Notes: generated by a model not told the origin, from the sequence alone. Positions 1 to 7,552 are shown, counted from the first letter of the stretch. The stretch: DNA of 55,785 bases from an uncultured Polaribacter sp. (GCA_913050305.1 CAJXAS010000001.1:1-55785); one strand, 5' to 3'. Program-made: numbers and translations.

Positions 1-910
1 TATACGGAATCTTTATCTGTTTGCTGTAGGTGTTAAAATCTGAATACCGAATTTTTATACTTATAACTCCCGTTAATTTATTGCCTTTTCTTAGTTGATA
101 CGCTAAGTTTTCTGCCATTGCAAATAGAGTTGCTTTTAGTTTTACCATATCAATAGTATCTTTGTTGTAGGTTCTTTCTGTAGATAAAGATTTGCGTTCA
201 TGAAAAGCAATAATTGGCGGATTGTCAATGCCATTTGCACGTTTCCAAATCGTTTTTCCGTTAGCACCTAAAACACTCACCATCATTTCTAAAGGCATTT
301 CTTGAATAATCTTTACTTTATCTACTCCAAGATTTCTTAATGTTTGATAGGTTTTATTTCCAACAGAAGGTATTTTCCGAATAGATAAAGGCGCTAGAAA
401 GTCTTTCTCAAAACCTACATTAATTAATAATTGATTGTTCGGTTTTGCTTCGCCAGTAGCTACTTTAGAAACTATTTTATTTTGTGACATTCCGAAGGAA
501 ATAGGTAATCCTGTTTCTTTGATAATAGTTTGTCGCAATTCAGAAGCATACTTATAGCTTCCAAAAAAAGCATCCATACCTGTAAGATCTGCATAGAACT
601 CATCAATACTTGCTTTTTCGAAAATAGGTACTTTCTCTTTGATGATTTCTGTGACTAAATTAGAATATCTAGAATACGTACCTGTATCTCCTCGAATGGT
701 AATTGCTTCCGGACACAGTCTTTTGGCAATTTTCATAGACATGCCAGAGTGTACGCCAAATCGTCTTGTTTCGTAACTACAAGCCGCAACAACACCTCGG
801 TCTCCAGTACCACCAACTAACAAAGGTTTTTTTTGTAACCTACTGTCAATCAATCGTTCACAAGAGACGAAGAAAGTATCTAAATCGAGATGTAAAATAT
901 TTTTTTCCAC
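1..910 (-). CDS. dinB: DNA polymerase IV (Y-family), 3' end beyond the window
   Basis: Low-fidelity translesion DNA polymerase that extends past damaged bases. The minus-strand frame is open from a GTG at 910 to the window edge, about 303 codons. The N-terminus reads LHLDLDTFFVSCERL, which carries the first metal-binding Asp of the palm. It is followed by SYETRRFGVHSGMSM (fingers) and ASIDEFYADLTG, which holds the SIDE motif with the catalytic Asp-Glu. A helix-hairpin-helix-like stretch (IPSVGNKTYQTLRNLG) follows, then the start of the little finger domain. GTG is chosen because an in-frame TAA lies four codons upstream and no ATG precedes the conserved LDLD. The gene is divergent from an S24 repressor-protease gene, the arrangement of a damage-inducible pair. 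The C-terminal part is not visible. Confidence 0.93.
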   Translation of the reverse strand, partial: MEKNILHLDLDTFFVSCERLIDSRLQKKPLLVGGTGDRGVVAACSYETRRFGVHSGMSMKIAKRLCPEAITIRGDTGTYSRYSNLVTEIIKEKVPIFEKASIDEFYADLTGMDAFFGSYKYASELRQTIIKETGLPISFGMSQNKIVSKVATGEAKPNNQLLINVGFEKDFLAPLSIRKIPSVGNKTYQTLRNLGVDKVKIIQEMPLEMMVSVLGANGKTIWKRANGIDNPPIIAFHERKSLSTERTYNKDTIDMVKLKATLFAMAENLAYQLRKGNKLTGVISIKIRYSDFNTYSKQIKIPY

Positions 911-914
911 AGTA

Positions 915-922
915 CAAAATTA
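915..922 (-). promoter_or_regulatory. -7 box of dinB
   Basis: TAATTTTG on the minus strand matches the Bacteroidetes -7 consensus TAnnTTTG. It ends only 4 nt before the GTG start of dinB, so the transcript would be leaderless or nearly so. No TTG lies at the usual 19-nt distance upstream, which fits a weak, regulated promoter. Its first base overlaps the edge of the dyad at 922-947. Confidence 0.5.
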
Positions 923-947
923 GCTACAAATTCGTACATTTGTTGCT
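922..947. promoter_or_regulatory. Candidate operator dyad between dinB and the S24 repressor gene
   Basis: An imperfect 26-bp inverted repeat: AGC-T-ACAAAT, a 6-bp centre, then ATTTGT-T-GCT. Nine of ten base pairs in the arms match, with one T/T mismatch. It touches the first base of the dinB -7 box and fully contains TACATTTG (935-942), a candidate -7 box for the rightward gene. A dimeric HTH protein bound here could block both divergent promoters. That the neighbouring XRE-S24 protein is the ligand is inference. Confidence 0.55.
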
Positions 948-962
948 CAATATTGTAGCATT

Positions 963-1736
963 ATGAATAATTTATCAAAAAATATAAAACATTTAAGAGG
1001 GTTAAAGAAGTTAACACAAGAGTCTTTGGCAGAAGAATTATCTGTAACAAGATCAAGAATAAGTTCTTATGAAGAGAACAGGTCTTCACCAACCATCGAT
1101 TTTTTAATTGATTTTTCTGCATATTTTAGGATTCCAATTGATATTATCATAAAAAACGATTTGACAAAAGCAAAAGATGTTTCTTTTATTGAAGTAGGAA
1201 ATAAAAGAGTCTTGTTTCCTATCACGGTAGATCATGATAATGAGAATTTAATTGAAATTATTCCTTCTAAAGCATCTGCAGGATATTTATTAGGATATGA
1301 CGACCCCGAATATATAGAACAATTAGAAAAAATAAAGTTGCCCTTTTTACCTACCGGAAAACATAGGGCTTTTCCCATAAAAGGAGATTCTATGCTGCCA
1401 ATGAAAGATGGTTCTTATGTAGTTGCAGAGTTTGTAGAAGATATTAAAAATGCAAAAAGCGGGTATTCTTATATTGTTGTCACAAAAGATGATGGAATGA
1501 CGTATAAGCGTTTAGACAATTTAATAGAGGAGAAGCAATCTTTTTTATTGAAGCCAGACAACTCTAGCTACCAGGCTTACGAAGTACCTGTTGCTGAGGT
1601 TTTAGAATTATGGAAATTTACCTGTAGCATTAATACACAAGAATATGAAGAACATGAGTTAAAACTGAGTAGCATTATACAGATGTTTAACGGCTTAGGA
1701 GTAGAGTTAGAAGCTTTAAAGAAATCTTTGGTTTAA
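963..1736 (+). CDS. XRE-family regulator with C-terminal S24 (LexA/UmuD-like) peptidase domain
   Basis: Probable self-cleaving repressor, 257 aa. Residues 5-60 form a Cro/CI-type helix-turn-helix (LRGLKKLTQESLAEELSVTR). Residues about 100-215 form an S24 domain with a possible Ala106-Gly107 cleavage bond (ASAGYLLG), nucleophile Ser143 in GDSMLP and general base Lys182 in MTYKRL. In LexA, CI and UmuD this Ser-Lys pair cuts the Ala-Gly bond when RecA filaments form. A short C-terminal tail (about 225-257) may be a helix. The gene is divergent from dinB with a dyad between them, so the likely job is damage-relieved repression of dinB and itself. The start follows a candidate -7 box (935-942) by about 20 nt. 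A phage-type CI repressor is the alternative, but no phage genes are near. Confidence 0.85.
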   Translation: MNNLSKNIKHLRGLKKLTQESLAEELSVTRSRISSYEENRSSPTIDFLIDFSAYFRIPIDIIIKNDLTKAKDVSFIEVGNKRVLFPITVDHDNENLIEIIPSKASAGYLLGYDDPEYIEQLEKIKLPFLPTGKHRAFPIKGDSMLPMKDGSYVVAEFVEDIKNAKSGYSYIVVTKDDGMTYKRLDNLIEEKQSFLLKPDNSSYQAYEVPVAEVLELWKFTCSINTQEYEEHELKLSSIIQMFNGLGVELEALKKSLV

Positions 1737-2034
1737 GGTTTTGATATTTTTTTAGGGTGAGACACACGTAATGCTATTAGTTAAAAACGTGTGTTAGTGT
1801 AGTTATACTTCTCATATTAAATTATTTTTTCTTTTAAATTACTAATATTATTTATTTATATAAAACCTGATAGCGCAGATTTGTAATCTATACCAATATT
1901 TATTTCAATAATATCTTTAACTCATTATTATGAGAGAAAGATGCTTGCACTAGCCTTTATTTAATACTCTTAGATAGCATAAATTTATTGTGTTTAATTT
2001 TGAAAAGAAAGGTAATAAAATTTGAATATGGAGC
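1737..2034. other. Non-coding AT-rich interval with two weak inverted repeats
   Basis: No credible reading frame on either strand. ACACACGT (1762-1769) pairs with ACGTGTGT (1787-1794) across a 17-nt loop just after the S24 gene. It lacks a T-run, so it is at best a weak terminator. At 1873-1894 there is a GCGCAGATT-TGT-AATCT palindrome resembling the short REP-type repeats scattered in Bacteroidetes genomes. I see no transposase nearby. Confidence 0.4.
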
Positions 2035-2067
2035 AAAAAAAAACAGTTTAGAGTGAACTAAACTGTT
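2035..2067 (-). terminator. Intrinsic terminator of tRNA-Met
   Basis: A perfect 10-bp stem (AACAGTTTAG / CTAAACTGTT, 2042-2051 with 2058-2067) and a 6-nt loop. On the minus strand it is followed by a run of nine T (2043-2035). It lies 24 nt beyond the 3' end of the tRNA. Confidence 0.85.
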
Positions 2068-2090
2068 GTTTTGTAATTGGTTAAAATTTG

Positions 2091-2164
2091 TAGCGAGAAC
2101 GGGATTTGAACCCGTGACCTCAGGGTTATGAATCCTGCGCTCTAACCAACTGAGCTACCTCGCC
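2091..2164 (-). tRNA. tRNA-Met (anticodon CAT)
   Basis: A 74-nt cloverleaf on the minus strand. The acceptor is GGCGAGG paired with TCTCGCT (two G-U pairs), with discriminator A. The D arm is GCTC/GAGC, the anticodon loop TTCATAA gives CAT, and the T arm is ACGGGTTCAAATCCCGT. CCA is not encoded, so the cca product at 37776 must add it. It lacks the C1-A72 mismatch and GGG/CCC anticodon stem of initiator tRNA, so it is an elongator type. CAT could in principle also mark tRNA-Ile2, whose C34 is modified to lysidine. The anticodon stem has an A31-C39 mismatch. Confidence 0.92.
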
Positions 2165-2180
2165 ATTGTTTTTGCGAGTG

Positions 2181-2210
2181 CAAATATAATTACTTTTTAT
2201 AGATTATCAA
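2181..2210 (-). promoter_or_regulatory. Promoter of tRNA-Met
   Basis: On the minus strand, TTG (2210-2208), exactly 19 nt, then TATATTTG (2188-2181). This matches the Bacteroidetes housekeeping consensus TTG/TAnnTTTG. The -7 box ends 16 nt before the tRNA 5' end. Confidence 0.8.
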
Positions 2211-2274
2211 CATGTGTTTTTAATTTTTTTTACATAGAATTAATAGCTATATTGCTCGCTTAACAAAATTAATA

Positions 2275-2658
2275 ATGGAAAAAATACAATTTGAATTAGA
2301 AATCCCTATTCATGCATCTCCAAACATGCTATATCAATATATTTCTTCACCCTCTAATTTACAAGAGTGGTTTGCAGACAAGGTAAACTCTAGGGGTAAA
2401 ATATTTAGTTTTGTATGGGAAGGTACTGAAGAGTTAGCTGAATTGGTAATAAAAAAGGCAAACGAAAGAATTCGTTGGAAATGGTTAGAAAGTGAAGGAG
2501 ATCATAGCTTTTTTGAAATTAGAATTGAAGTAGATGCCTTAACAAAAGATGTTTCTTTAATTGTTACAGATTTCGCAGATGATGAAGATGAAGTAGAGGA
2601 GTCTAAACAACTTTGGGAGAACCAAATAGAAGAATTAAGACATACAATCGGTGCTTAA
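2275..2658 (+). CDS. START-like domain protein (SRPBCC superfamily)
   Basis: A 127-aa soluble protein filling a single START/AHSA1-like fold. It has an N-terminal strand (IQFELEIPIHASPNMLYQYIS), a helix with the typical LQEWFAD segment near residue 30, central strands with IRWKWLE, and a long C-terminal helix (ESKQLWENQIEELRHTIG). This fold binds hydrophobic ligands or partner proteins. The exact ligand is unknown. The acidic DDEDEVEESK segment before the last helix is conspicuous. It is followed by its own terminator and then a class IV aminotransferase gene, a gene order I recall from other flavobacteria. No catalytic motif is apparent. Confidence 0.8.
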   Translation: MEKIQFELEIPIHASPNMLYQYISSPSNLQEWFADKVNSRGKIFSFVWEGTEELAELVIKKANERIRWKWLESEGDHSFFEIRIEVDALTKDVSLIVTDFADDEDEVEESKQLWENQIEELRHTIGA

Positions 2659-2690
2659 GGTATACTAAAAGGAATACTAAAAAGAATATT

Positions 2691-2718
2691 AAAAACCAGC
2701 AGAATTGCTGGTTTTTTT
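2691..2718 (+). terminator. Intrinsic terminator after the START-like gene
   Basis: AAAAACCAGC / GCTGGTTTTT forms a 10-bp stem with a 6-nt loop (AGAATT) and ends in seven T. It separates the START-like gene from the aminotransferase gene. Confidence 0.85.
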
Positions 2719-2771
2719 ATCTTTAAAATCTAAGTAATTGTAGTAATTTTGTAATTCTTAAAAATAAAGTA

Positions 2772-3605
2772 ATGATTAATTTTAACGGTGAATTATTATT
2801 CAAAGAAAACATAAAATTAACTACAGATAATAGAGGTTTTAAATACGGAGACGGCATTTTTGAAACGATCAAAGTAGTACACAAAAAAGTAATTTTTTGG
2901 GAAGACCATTATTTTAGATTAATGGCATCTATGAGAATGTTACGTATGAAAATTCCGATGGAGTTTACATTAGAATTCTTAGAAAAAGAAATTTTAAAAA
3001 CAGTGGATGTTTTAGAAGACGGTGCTAGCTTTCGAGTTCGTTTAAATGTTTTTAGAAAAGACGGTGGTTTGTACACTCCAAAAACGAACGCTATTAATTA
3101 TCTTATTGAAGCATCAGAAAGTAATTATAAAACTAAAGAAACCTACGAAATAGATGTTTTTAAAGATTTCTACAATTATTCTGGTTTATTATCTACAATA
3201 AAAACAAATAATAGGATGCTAAACACATTGGCAAGTATTTATGCCAATGAAAACGATCTGGATAACTGTATTTTAGTTAATGAGCGCAAAGGTGTTGTAG
3301 AAGTTGCCAATGCAAATATCTTTATTGTTAAGAATAACATTGTTAAAACACCTGCCTTAACAGAAGGTTGTATTAAAGGTGTTGTTAGAAGTAAAGTGAT
3401 AGATATTTTGATTAAAAACAAGGATTTTACTATTGAAGAGACTGTTATATCTCCTTTTGAAATTCAGAAAGCAGACGAGGTTTTTATTACCAATGCAATT
3501 ATGGGCATTCAAGCAGTAACTAAATATAAGAAGAAGTCTTTTAATACAGATTTAGCAGGTAAGTTACATGCTAGCTTAAAAGTTTTACAGATTACAGGAA
3601 TTTAG
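2772..3605 (+). CDS. Class IV (fold type IV) PLP-dependent aminotransferase / aminodeoxychorismate lyase-like
   Basis: A PLP enzyme of 277 aa in the family that holds branched-chain aminotransferase, D-amino acid aminotransferase and 4-amino-4-deoxychorismate lyase (PabC). Visible marks are RGFKYGDGIFET near residue 20, IKTNNRMLNTLAS with the probable Schiff-base Lys near 144, EVANANIFIV near 180, and LTEGCIKGVVR plus ITNAIMGIQAV, which bind the cofactor phosphate. The short length and the absence of the long branched-chain aminotransferase N-terminus make a PabC-like role in folate synthesis plausible, but substrate cannot be read from sequence. It overlaps the convergent yqgE end by 4 bp, and no terminator separates them. 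TAATTTTG at 2744-2751 is a possible -7 box. Confidence 0.82.
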   Translation: MINFNGELLFKENIKLTTDNRGFKYGDGIFETIKVVHKKVIFWEDHYFRLMASMRMLRMKIPMEFTLEFLEKEILKTVDVLEDGASFRVRLNVFRKDGGLYTPKTNAINYLIEASESNYKTKETYEIDVFKDFYNYSGLLSTIKTNNRMLNTLASIYANENDLDNCILVNERKGVVEVANANIFIVKNNIVKTPALTEGCIKGVVRSKVIDILIKNKDFTIEETVISPFEIQKADEVFITNAIMGIQAVTKYKKKSFNTDLAGKLHASLKVLQITGI

Positions 3606-4159
3606 TTGAGGTTAAAATCTTTTGGTGCATTTGCCCAAAGCTTATAATTTCCACCTTTTTCTAGCAATTTATTTTTCCAAAGGCTCTCTTCATCGTTAGA
3701 AAAGATATTGTCAAAATCATTTTCTGCAACAAACCAAGAATTCTCTTCGAGTTCTTCTGTTAGTTGATCTTTGTCCCAACCAGAATATCCTAGAAAAAAG
3801 CGAATTTCAGATGCTGCTAATGTTCCTTCATTTAATAAGCTTTTGAGCTGTTCAAAATTCCCACCCCAAAAAACACCATTTGAAACCTCTACACTATCAT
3901 CTAATAGTTGTGGTATTCTATGCACAAAGTATAAGTTATCTTGCTCTACAGGGCCACCTTGGTAGATGTTAAAAGAACAATTTATGTCTGGTAATAAATC
4001 GTTAATACTATACTCCAATGGTTTATTTAAAATAAAACCTACAGAATTAGTTGCTGTATGCTCAGTTAATAAGACAATAGCTCTATTAAAAGAATTATCA
4101 TTTAGAATGGCGGGTTCTGCAACTAATAACCTGCCTTTTTTAGGGTGTAGTTTAGACAT
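3602..4159 (-). CDS. YqgE/AlgH family protein (DUF179)
   Basis: A 185-aa protein of the widespread YqgE/AlgH family, whose molecular function is not settled. The conserved N-terminus GRLLVAEPAILNDNSFNRAIVLLTEH is present, followed by GFILNKPL, YQGGPVEQDNLYFVH and RFFLGYSGWDKDQLTEEL, in family order. I start at the ATG at 4159 (MSKLHPKKGRLLVAEP). A longer frame from 4198 would add 13 hydrophobic and lysine-rich residues with no family match. It lies downstream of hup on the same strand, but a terminator (4201-4225) separates them. The 3' end overlaps the convergent aminotransferase gene. Confidence 0.9.
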   Translation of the reverse strand: MSKLHPKKGRLLVAEPAILNDNSFNRAIVLLTEHTATNSVGFILNKPLEYSINDLLPDINCSFNIYQGGPVEQDNLYFVHRIPQLLDDSVEVSNGVFWGGNFEQLKSLLNEGTLAASEIRFFLGYSGWDKDQLTEELEENSWFVAENDFDNIFSNDEESLWKNKLLEKGGNYKLWANAPKDFNLN

Positions 4160-4200
4160 GTAATTTTTTTTATTAAATATAATGAAAATTTTAAACAAAA

Positions 4201-4225
4201 AAAACTCTCTAAGAAGAGAGTTTTT
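4201..4225 (-). terminator. Intrinsic terminator of hup
   Basis: ACTCTCT (4204-4210) pairs with AGAGAGT (4215-4221), flanked by A-rich and T-rich runs so that the minus-strand transcript ends in at least six U. It lies 23 nt past the hup stop codon. Confidence 0.8.
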
Positions 4226-4247
4226 ATATAATTTAAAACTGTAATTC

Positions 4248-4520
4248 TTAGTTTACTGCTTCGCTTAATCCAGCTCCAGCTTTAAACTTTGCTACATTTT
4301 TAGCAGCAATTTGAATTGTTTTTCCAGTTTGAGGATTTCTTCCACTTCTTGCAGCTCTATTAGATACAGAGAAAGTTCCGAAACCAACTAAAGCAACTTT
4401 TTCACCTTTCTTTAAAGAAGATGTTACGTTACCTGTAAAAGATTCTAATGCTGCTTTAGCAGCTACTTTAGAAATTCCTGCGTCAGCAGCGATTGCATCG
4501 ATTAAATCTGATTTGTTCAT
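4248..4520 (-). CDS. hup: HU family DNA-binding protein
   Basis: Small histone-like DNA-bending protein of 90 aa that compacts the nucleoid. It has the HU layout: helical N-terminal half (MNKSDLIDAIAADAGISKV, AALESFTGNVTSSLKKGEKV), then VALVGFGTFSVSNRAARSGRNPQTGKTIQI. The last part holds the beta arm with RNPQTG and the tip proline. It ends with KNVAKFKAGAGLSEAVN. Length and residues match HU rather than IHF. Its own promoter (4575-4604) and terminator (4201-4225) make it a single-gene unit, as expected for an abundant protein. Confidence 0.96.
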   Translation of the reverse strand: MNKSDLIDAIAADAGISKVAAKAALESFTGNVTSSLKKGEKVALVGFGTFSVSNRAARSGRNPQTGKTIQIAAKNVAKFKAGAGLSEAVN

Positions 4521-4574
4521 AATAAATTGATTTTTTAATTATTAAATAATGTTGTTTTTTGCTTAATAGCTTAA

Positions 4575-4604
4575 CAAATATAGACGGATTGTGGGCTTAC
4601 GCAA
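4575..4604 (-). promoter_or_regulatory. Promoter of hup
   Basis: Minus strand: TTG (4604-4602), 19 nt, TATATTTG (4582-4575), then a leader of roughly 50 nt to the hup ATG. It matches the Bacteroidetes consensus exactly. A 10-bp palindrome TTGTTAACAA (4651-4660) lies about 47 bp upstream and could be a protein site. Confidence 0.78.
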
Positions 4605-4709
4605 ATTTGAGTGCTAAAAAACCCCCTTTTTGTTAATAAAAGTAGGCCAATTGTTAACAAACCTAGTGTTGTAAATCGAAAAACGCTACAAACCCTACTC
4701 ATAAAGGCT

Positions 4710-5654
4710 TTACAACATTTTAGCTTCTGATGAGAAAGAATACCCATTTAGTAAACTTTTAGCATCCATTTTTTTCTTACCAGAAAGTTTAATTTCTTCT
4801 ATGATTATGTATCCTTTACTAACAGCTACTTTTAATTCTTTTTTGGTAGCAATTATTCTTCCGAAGGTAAAATTATGATCTGCTATTTCTTTCTTAATAG
4901 CGTAAATTTTAGTAGAAATCTCTTCGTCGTTATTTTTAATAAGTGTCCAAGCTGCAGGAAAAGGGTTTAAACCTCTAATTTTATTATAAATACTATCTAA
5001 AGAATCAGACCAATCTATTCTCGTATTATCAGGATTTAATTTAGGAGCAGATTTTTCTTCTAAATCTGGTTGTTTTGTTGTCTTTACATTCCCCTTACTA
5101 ATATAGTCTACTGTTTTAGAAACTAAGCTTGCACCTAAGTGCATTAATTTATCGTGCAGACTGCCAACGGTTTCATCAGGTAAAACTTCAATTTCTTCTT
5201 GTAGGATAATTTCACCAGTATCAATTTTATCATCAATAAAGAAACTAGTAGCGCCTGTTTTTGTTTCTCCATTAATGATAGCCCAATGTATAGGAGCAGC
5301 ACCTCTATAGGAAGGTAACAAAGAAGCATGTAAATTAAAGGTACCAAATTCGGGCATTTTCCAAACGGCTTTTGGCAACATTCTAAAAGCAACCACAATT
5401 TGTAAATTAGCATTTAAAGCCTTTAATTCCTGCAAGAAGTCTTCATTCTTTAAGTTATGAGGTTGTAGAATGTTTAGGTTTTGAGAGTGTGCATATTTTT
5501 TTACTGCAGATTCATTTAGTTTTCTTCCTCTTCCTGCCGGTTTATCTGGTGCAGTAATAACACCAGCAATAGTATACTTATTTTCTACTAAACGTTTTAA
5601 AATGGTTACAGCAAAATCTGGTGTACCCATAAAAATAATGCGCAAATCTCTCAT
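4710..5654 (-). CDS. fmt: Methionyl-tRNA formyltransferase
   Basis: Transfers a formyl group from 10-formyl-THF to initiator Met-tRNA, 314 aa. The N-terminal formyltransferase domain has RIIFMGTPDFAV, then FNLHASLLPSYRGAAPIHWAI with catalytic Asn107 and His109, and KIDTGEII with Asp145. The C-terminal tRNA-binding domain starts near residue 205 (TRIDWSDSLDSIYNKIRGLNPFPAAW). Length equals the family norm. It begins 2 nt after recQ ends, so it is probably cotranscribed with recQ and the P-loop gene. The window also holds def, which removes the formyl group later. Confidence 0.97.
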   Translation of the reverse strand: MRDLRIIFMGTPDFAVTILKRLVENKYTIAGVITAPDKPAGRGRKLNESAVKKYAHSQNLNILQPHNLKNEDFLQELKALNANLQIVVAFRMLPKAVWKMPEFGTFNLHASLLPSYRGAAPIHWAIINGETKTGATSFFIDDKIDTGEIILQEEIEVLPDETVGSLHDKLMHLGASLVSKTVDYISKGNVKTTKQPDLEEKSAPKLNPDNTRIDWSDSLDSIYNKIRGLNPFPAAWTLIKNNDEEISTKIYAIKKEIADHNFTFGRIIATKKELKVAVSKGYIIIEEIKLSGKKKMDAKSLLNGYSFSSEAKML

Positions 5655-5656
5655 AA

Positions 5657-7552
5657 TTATGTTTTTAGTTGAAATTTATTTTGATTATTGATTGCTATCT
5701 CGTCTTCAGATAACAAAACGTGCAAATGTATTAAAATGTCTTTTTCAATAATATTTAAAAGACTACTAATTTCTTTGGAAGACAATTGTCTTTTTTCTTT
5801 TAAAAGAGCAATTATTTTTGATGGTAGGTGTTTTGTATCTATTTTTTTATTTCCAATACAAACGTCGCAAATACCACACGTGCTTTCTTTCTCTTCATCA
5901 AAATAAGAAAGTAACTGTGTACTTCTACAAACTTTATTATTAGTAACAAACTCTATAAAATGTATAGCTTTTTCTTTCTTTAAATATAAGAACTGTTTTA
6001 TTTCTTTAGAAAAGCGATTAATTGTTTTATCATCTTCCCTTGGCAATAAGAAAGTTAAAGAAATAGTTCCGTTTACCGGAGTGTAGGTTACTAAGTGTTG
6101 TTCTTCTAATATTTTCAAGTTCTTCATTACTTGAGTAGAAGTAATACCTGCTTTTTTAGCAAGAAAAAACTCATCTATTTTTATTTCATCTTCAAAAAGC
6201 CCACCGTATGTTCTTAAAAGTACATTTATAAAATTCTTAAAAGCGCTGTTGTTTTTAGAGAAATTTAAAACCGTGTAGTGCGTTCCAATAACTTTTAAGG
6301 TAGATCTTTTATTGAAACTAGTATTCATCTCAATAATTCCGTAGTTAACCAATAGCTTTAGAATTATATCTGTTTTTAAAACTTGAAAATTATATTTTTT
6401 ACAGAATTCAAGGAAATTAAACGAGAAGGTTTCTTCTAAAAGTTCTCCGTTTGCAATTCTAAAAAACTGATATAATTTTTGATGAACTGCTTTAACCTCT
6501 AAAATACTAGGTATGGAGTTTTCTGTTTGTTGTTGCTGTAAATAAATATCATTCTCATTATATAATAACACCCCAAAAGATTTTTCTTCATTTCTGCCAG
6601 CTCTTCCTGTTTCTTGAACGTAGTTTTCTGTACTAGAAGGTAAATTATAATGAATTACTAAACCTACATTTGGTTTGTCTATTCCCATTCCAAAGGCATT
6701 TGTAGCAATAATAATAGGTTTTTTTTCAGTCATCCAATCGTTAAAAGCAGTTTGTTTTTCTAAGGTAGACAAACCTGCATGGTAAAACGTGCTTTTAAAA
6801 TTATTTGCATTTAAGAAGTTGGCAAGTTCTTCTGTTTTTTTTCTTGAGTTTACATAAATAATAGCAGGAACTTTTGTTTTTGTGAAAATTTGTAGCAATC
6901 TACCTAGTTTGTCTTCAATTTTAAAAACTTGGTACGCTAAATTTTCTCTAAAAAAAGATTTTTTAAATGTCCGGTGGTTAGAAAGTTTTAAGTTATTTGA
7001 AATGTCTGCAAGTACCTTTTTGTTAGCAGTAGCTGTTAAAGCAATAAAAGTAACAACCGGTAGTATTTCTTTTAAAACTTTAATATTCCTGTAAGAAGGT
7101 CTAAAGTCATGGCCCCATTCAGAGATGCAATGCGCTTCATCTATAGCAACTAAGTTTACATCTAATTCTTTTATTTTTTGCTGGATTAAAGTAGACTGTA
7201 ACCTTTCTGGAGAAATGTATAAGAATTTTACTTTTCCAAATTTAATTTGATCAAATAGTGTTACAATTTCATTCTGGTTGCTGCCAGAGGGAATTGTAAC
7301 AGCCTTAATGTTTCTCTTTTTAAGATTTGCTACTTGGTCTTGCATGAGTGCAATTAAAGGCGAAATAACAATACAAACACCTTTTTTTGCCAAAGCAGGT
7401 ATTTGAAAGCAAATAGATTTTCCACCACCAGTTGGCAGCAATGCAATGGCATCTCTGTCTTCTAGTACACAGGTTATAATTTCTTTTTGAGGTACTCTAA
7501 AAGAAGTAAAGCTCCAGTATTCTGCTAATATTTTTTCTGGTGAAATCATCAT
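5657..7552 (-). CDS. recQ: ATP-dependent DNA helicase, RecQ family
   Basis: 3'-5' DNA helicase for recombination and fork repair. From the ATG at 7552 it is 631 aa. Motifs: Walker A TGGGKS (41-46), DEAH box with ISEWGHDFRPSY (138-153, the RecQ aromatic loop), motif VI QETGRAGR (313-320). A zinc-binding set Cys542, Cys559, Cys562 and Cys565 follows, then a short winged-helix-like tail. No HRDC domain is visible. Unusually, about 220 residues lie between motif VI and the first zinc Cys, where E. coli RecQ has about 50, so an extra domain sits there. The ATG overlaps the upstream stop as ATGA, favouring it over the in-frame TTG at 7558. Confidence 0.92.
   Translation of the reverse strand: MMISPEKILAEYWSFTSFRVPQKEIITCVLEDRDAIALLPTGGGKSICFQIPALAKKGVCIVISPLIALMQDQVANLKKRNIKAVTIPSGSNQNEIVTLFDQIKFGKVKFLYISPERLQSTLIQQKIKELDVNLVAIDEAHCISEWGHDFRPSYRNIKVLKEILPVVTFIALTATANKKVLADISNNLKLSNHRTFKKSFFRENLAYQVFKIEDKLGRLLQIFTKTKVPAIIYVNSRKKTEELANFLNANNFKSTFYHAGLSTLEKQTAFNDWMTEKKPIIIATNAFGMGIDKPNVGLVIHYNLPSSTENYVQETGRAGRNEEKSFGVLLYNENDIYLQQQQTENSIPSILEVKAVHQKLYQFFRIANGELLEETFSFNFLEFCKKYNFQVLKTDIILKLLVNYGIIEMNTSFNKRSTLKVIGTHYTVLNFSKNNSAFKNFINVLLRTYGGLFEDEIKIDEFFLAKKAGITSTQVMKNLKILEEQHLVTYTPVNGTISLTFLLPREDDKTINRFSKEIKQFLYLKKEKAIHFIEFVTNNKVCRSTQLLSYFDEEKESTCGICDVCIGNKKIDTKHLPSKIIALLKEKRQLSSKEISSLLNIIEKDILIHLHVLLSEDEIAINNQNKFQLKT

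Noticed and set aside
766..966. 66-aa plus-strand reading frame between the window start and the S24 gene
   Set aside because: It lies antisense to the conserved N-terminal part of dinB and across the promoter region, and its protein is low-complexity with no family look.
963..1736. Prophage CI repressor marking an integrated phage
   Set aside because: No integrase, structural or lysis genes lie within reach, and the divergent partner is dinB, which fits a chromosomal damage-response unit.
2091..2164. tRNA-Met as an attachment site for an integrated element
   Set aside because: No partial copy of the tRNA 3' end and no integrase were found in the window. Both flanks are ordinary chromosome.
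4668..4716. Long-range inverted repeat GTTGTAAA / TTTACAAC at the fmt 3' end as a terminator
   Set aside because: The loop is about 33 nt, the stem has few G-C pairs and no T-run follows on the minus strand.
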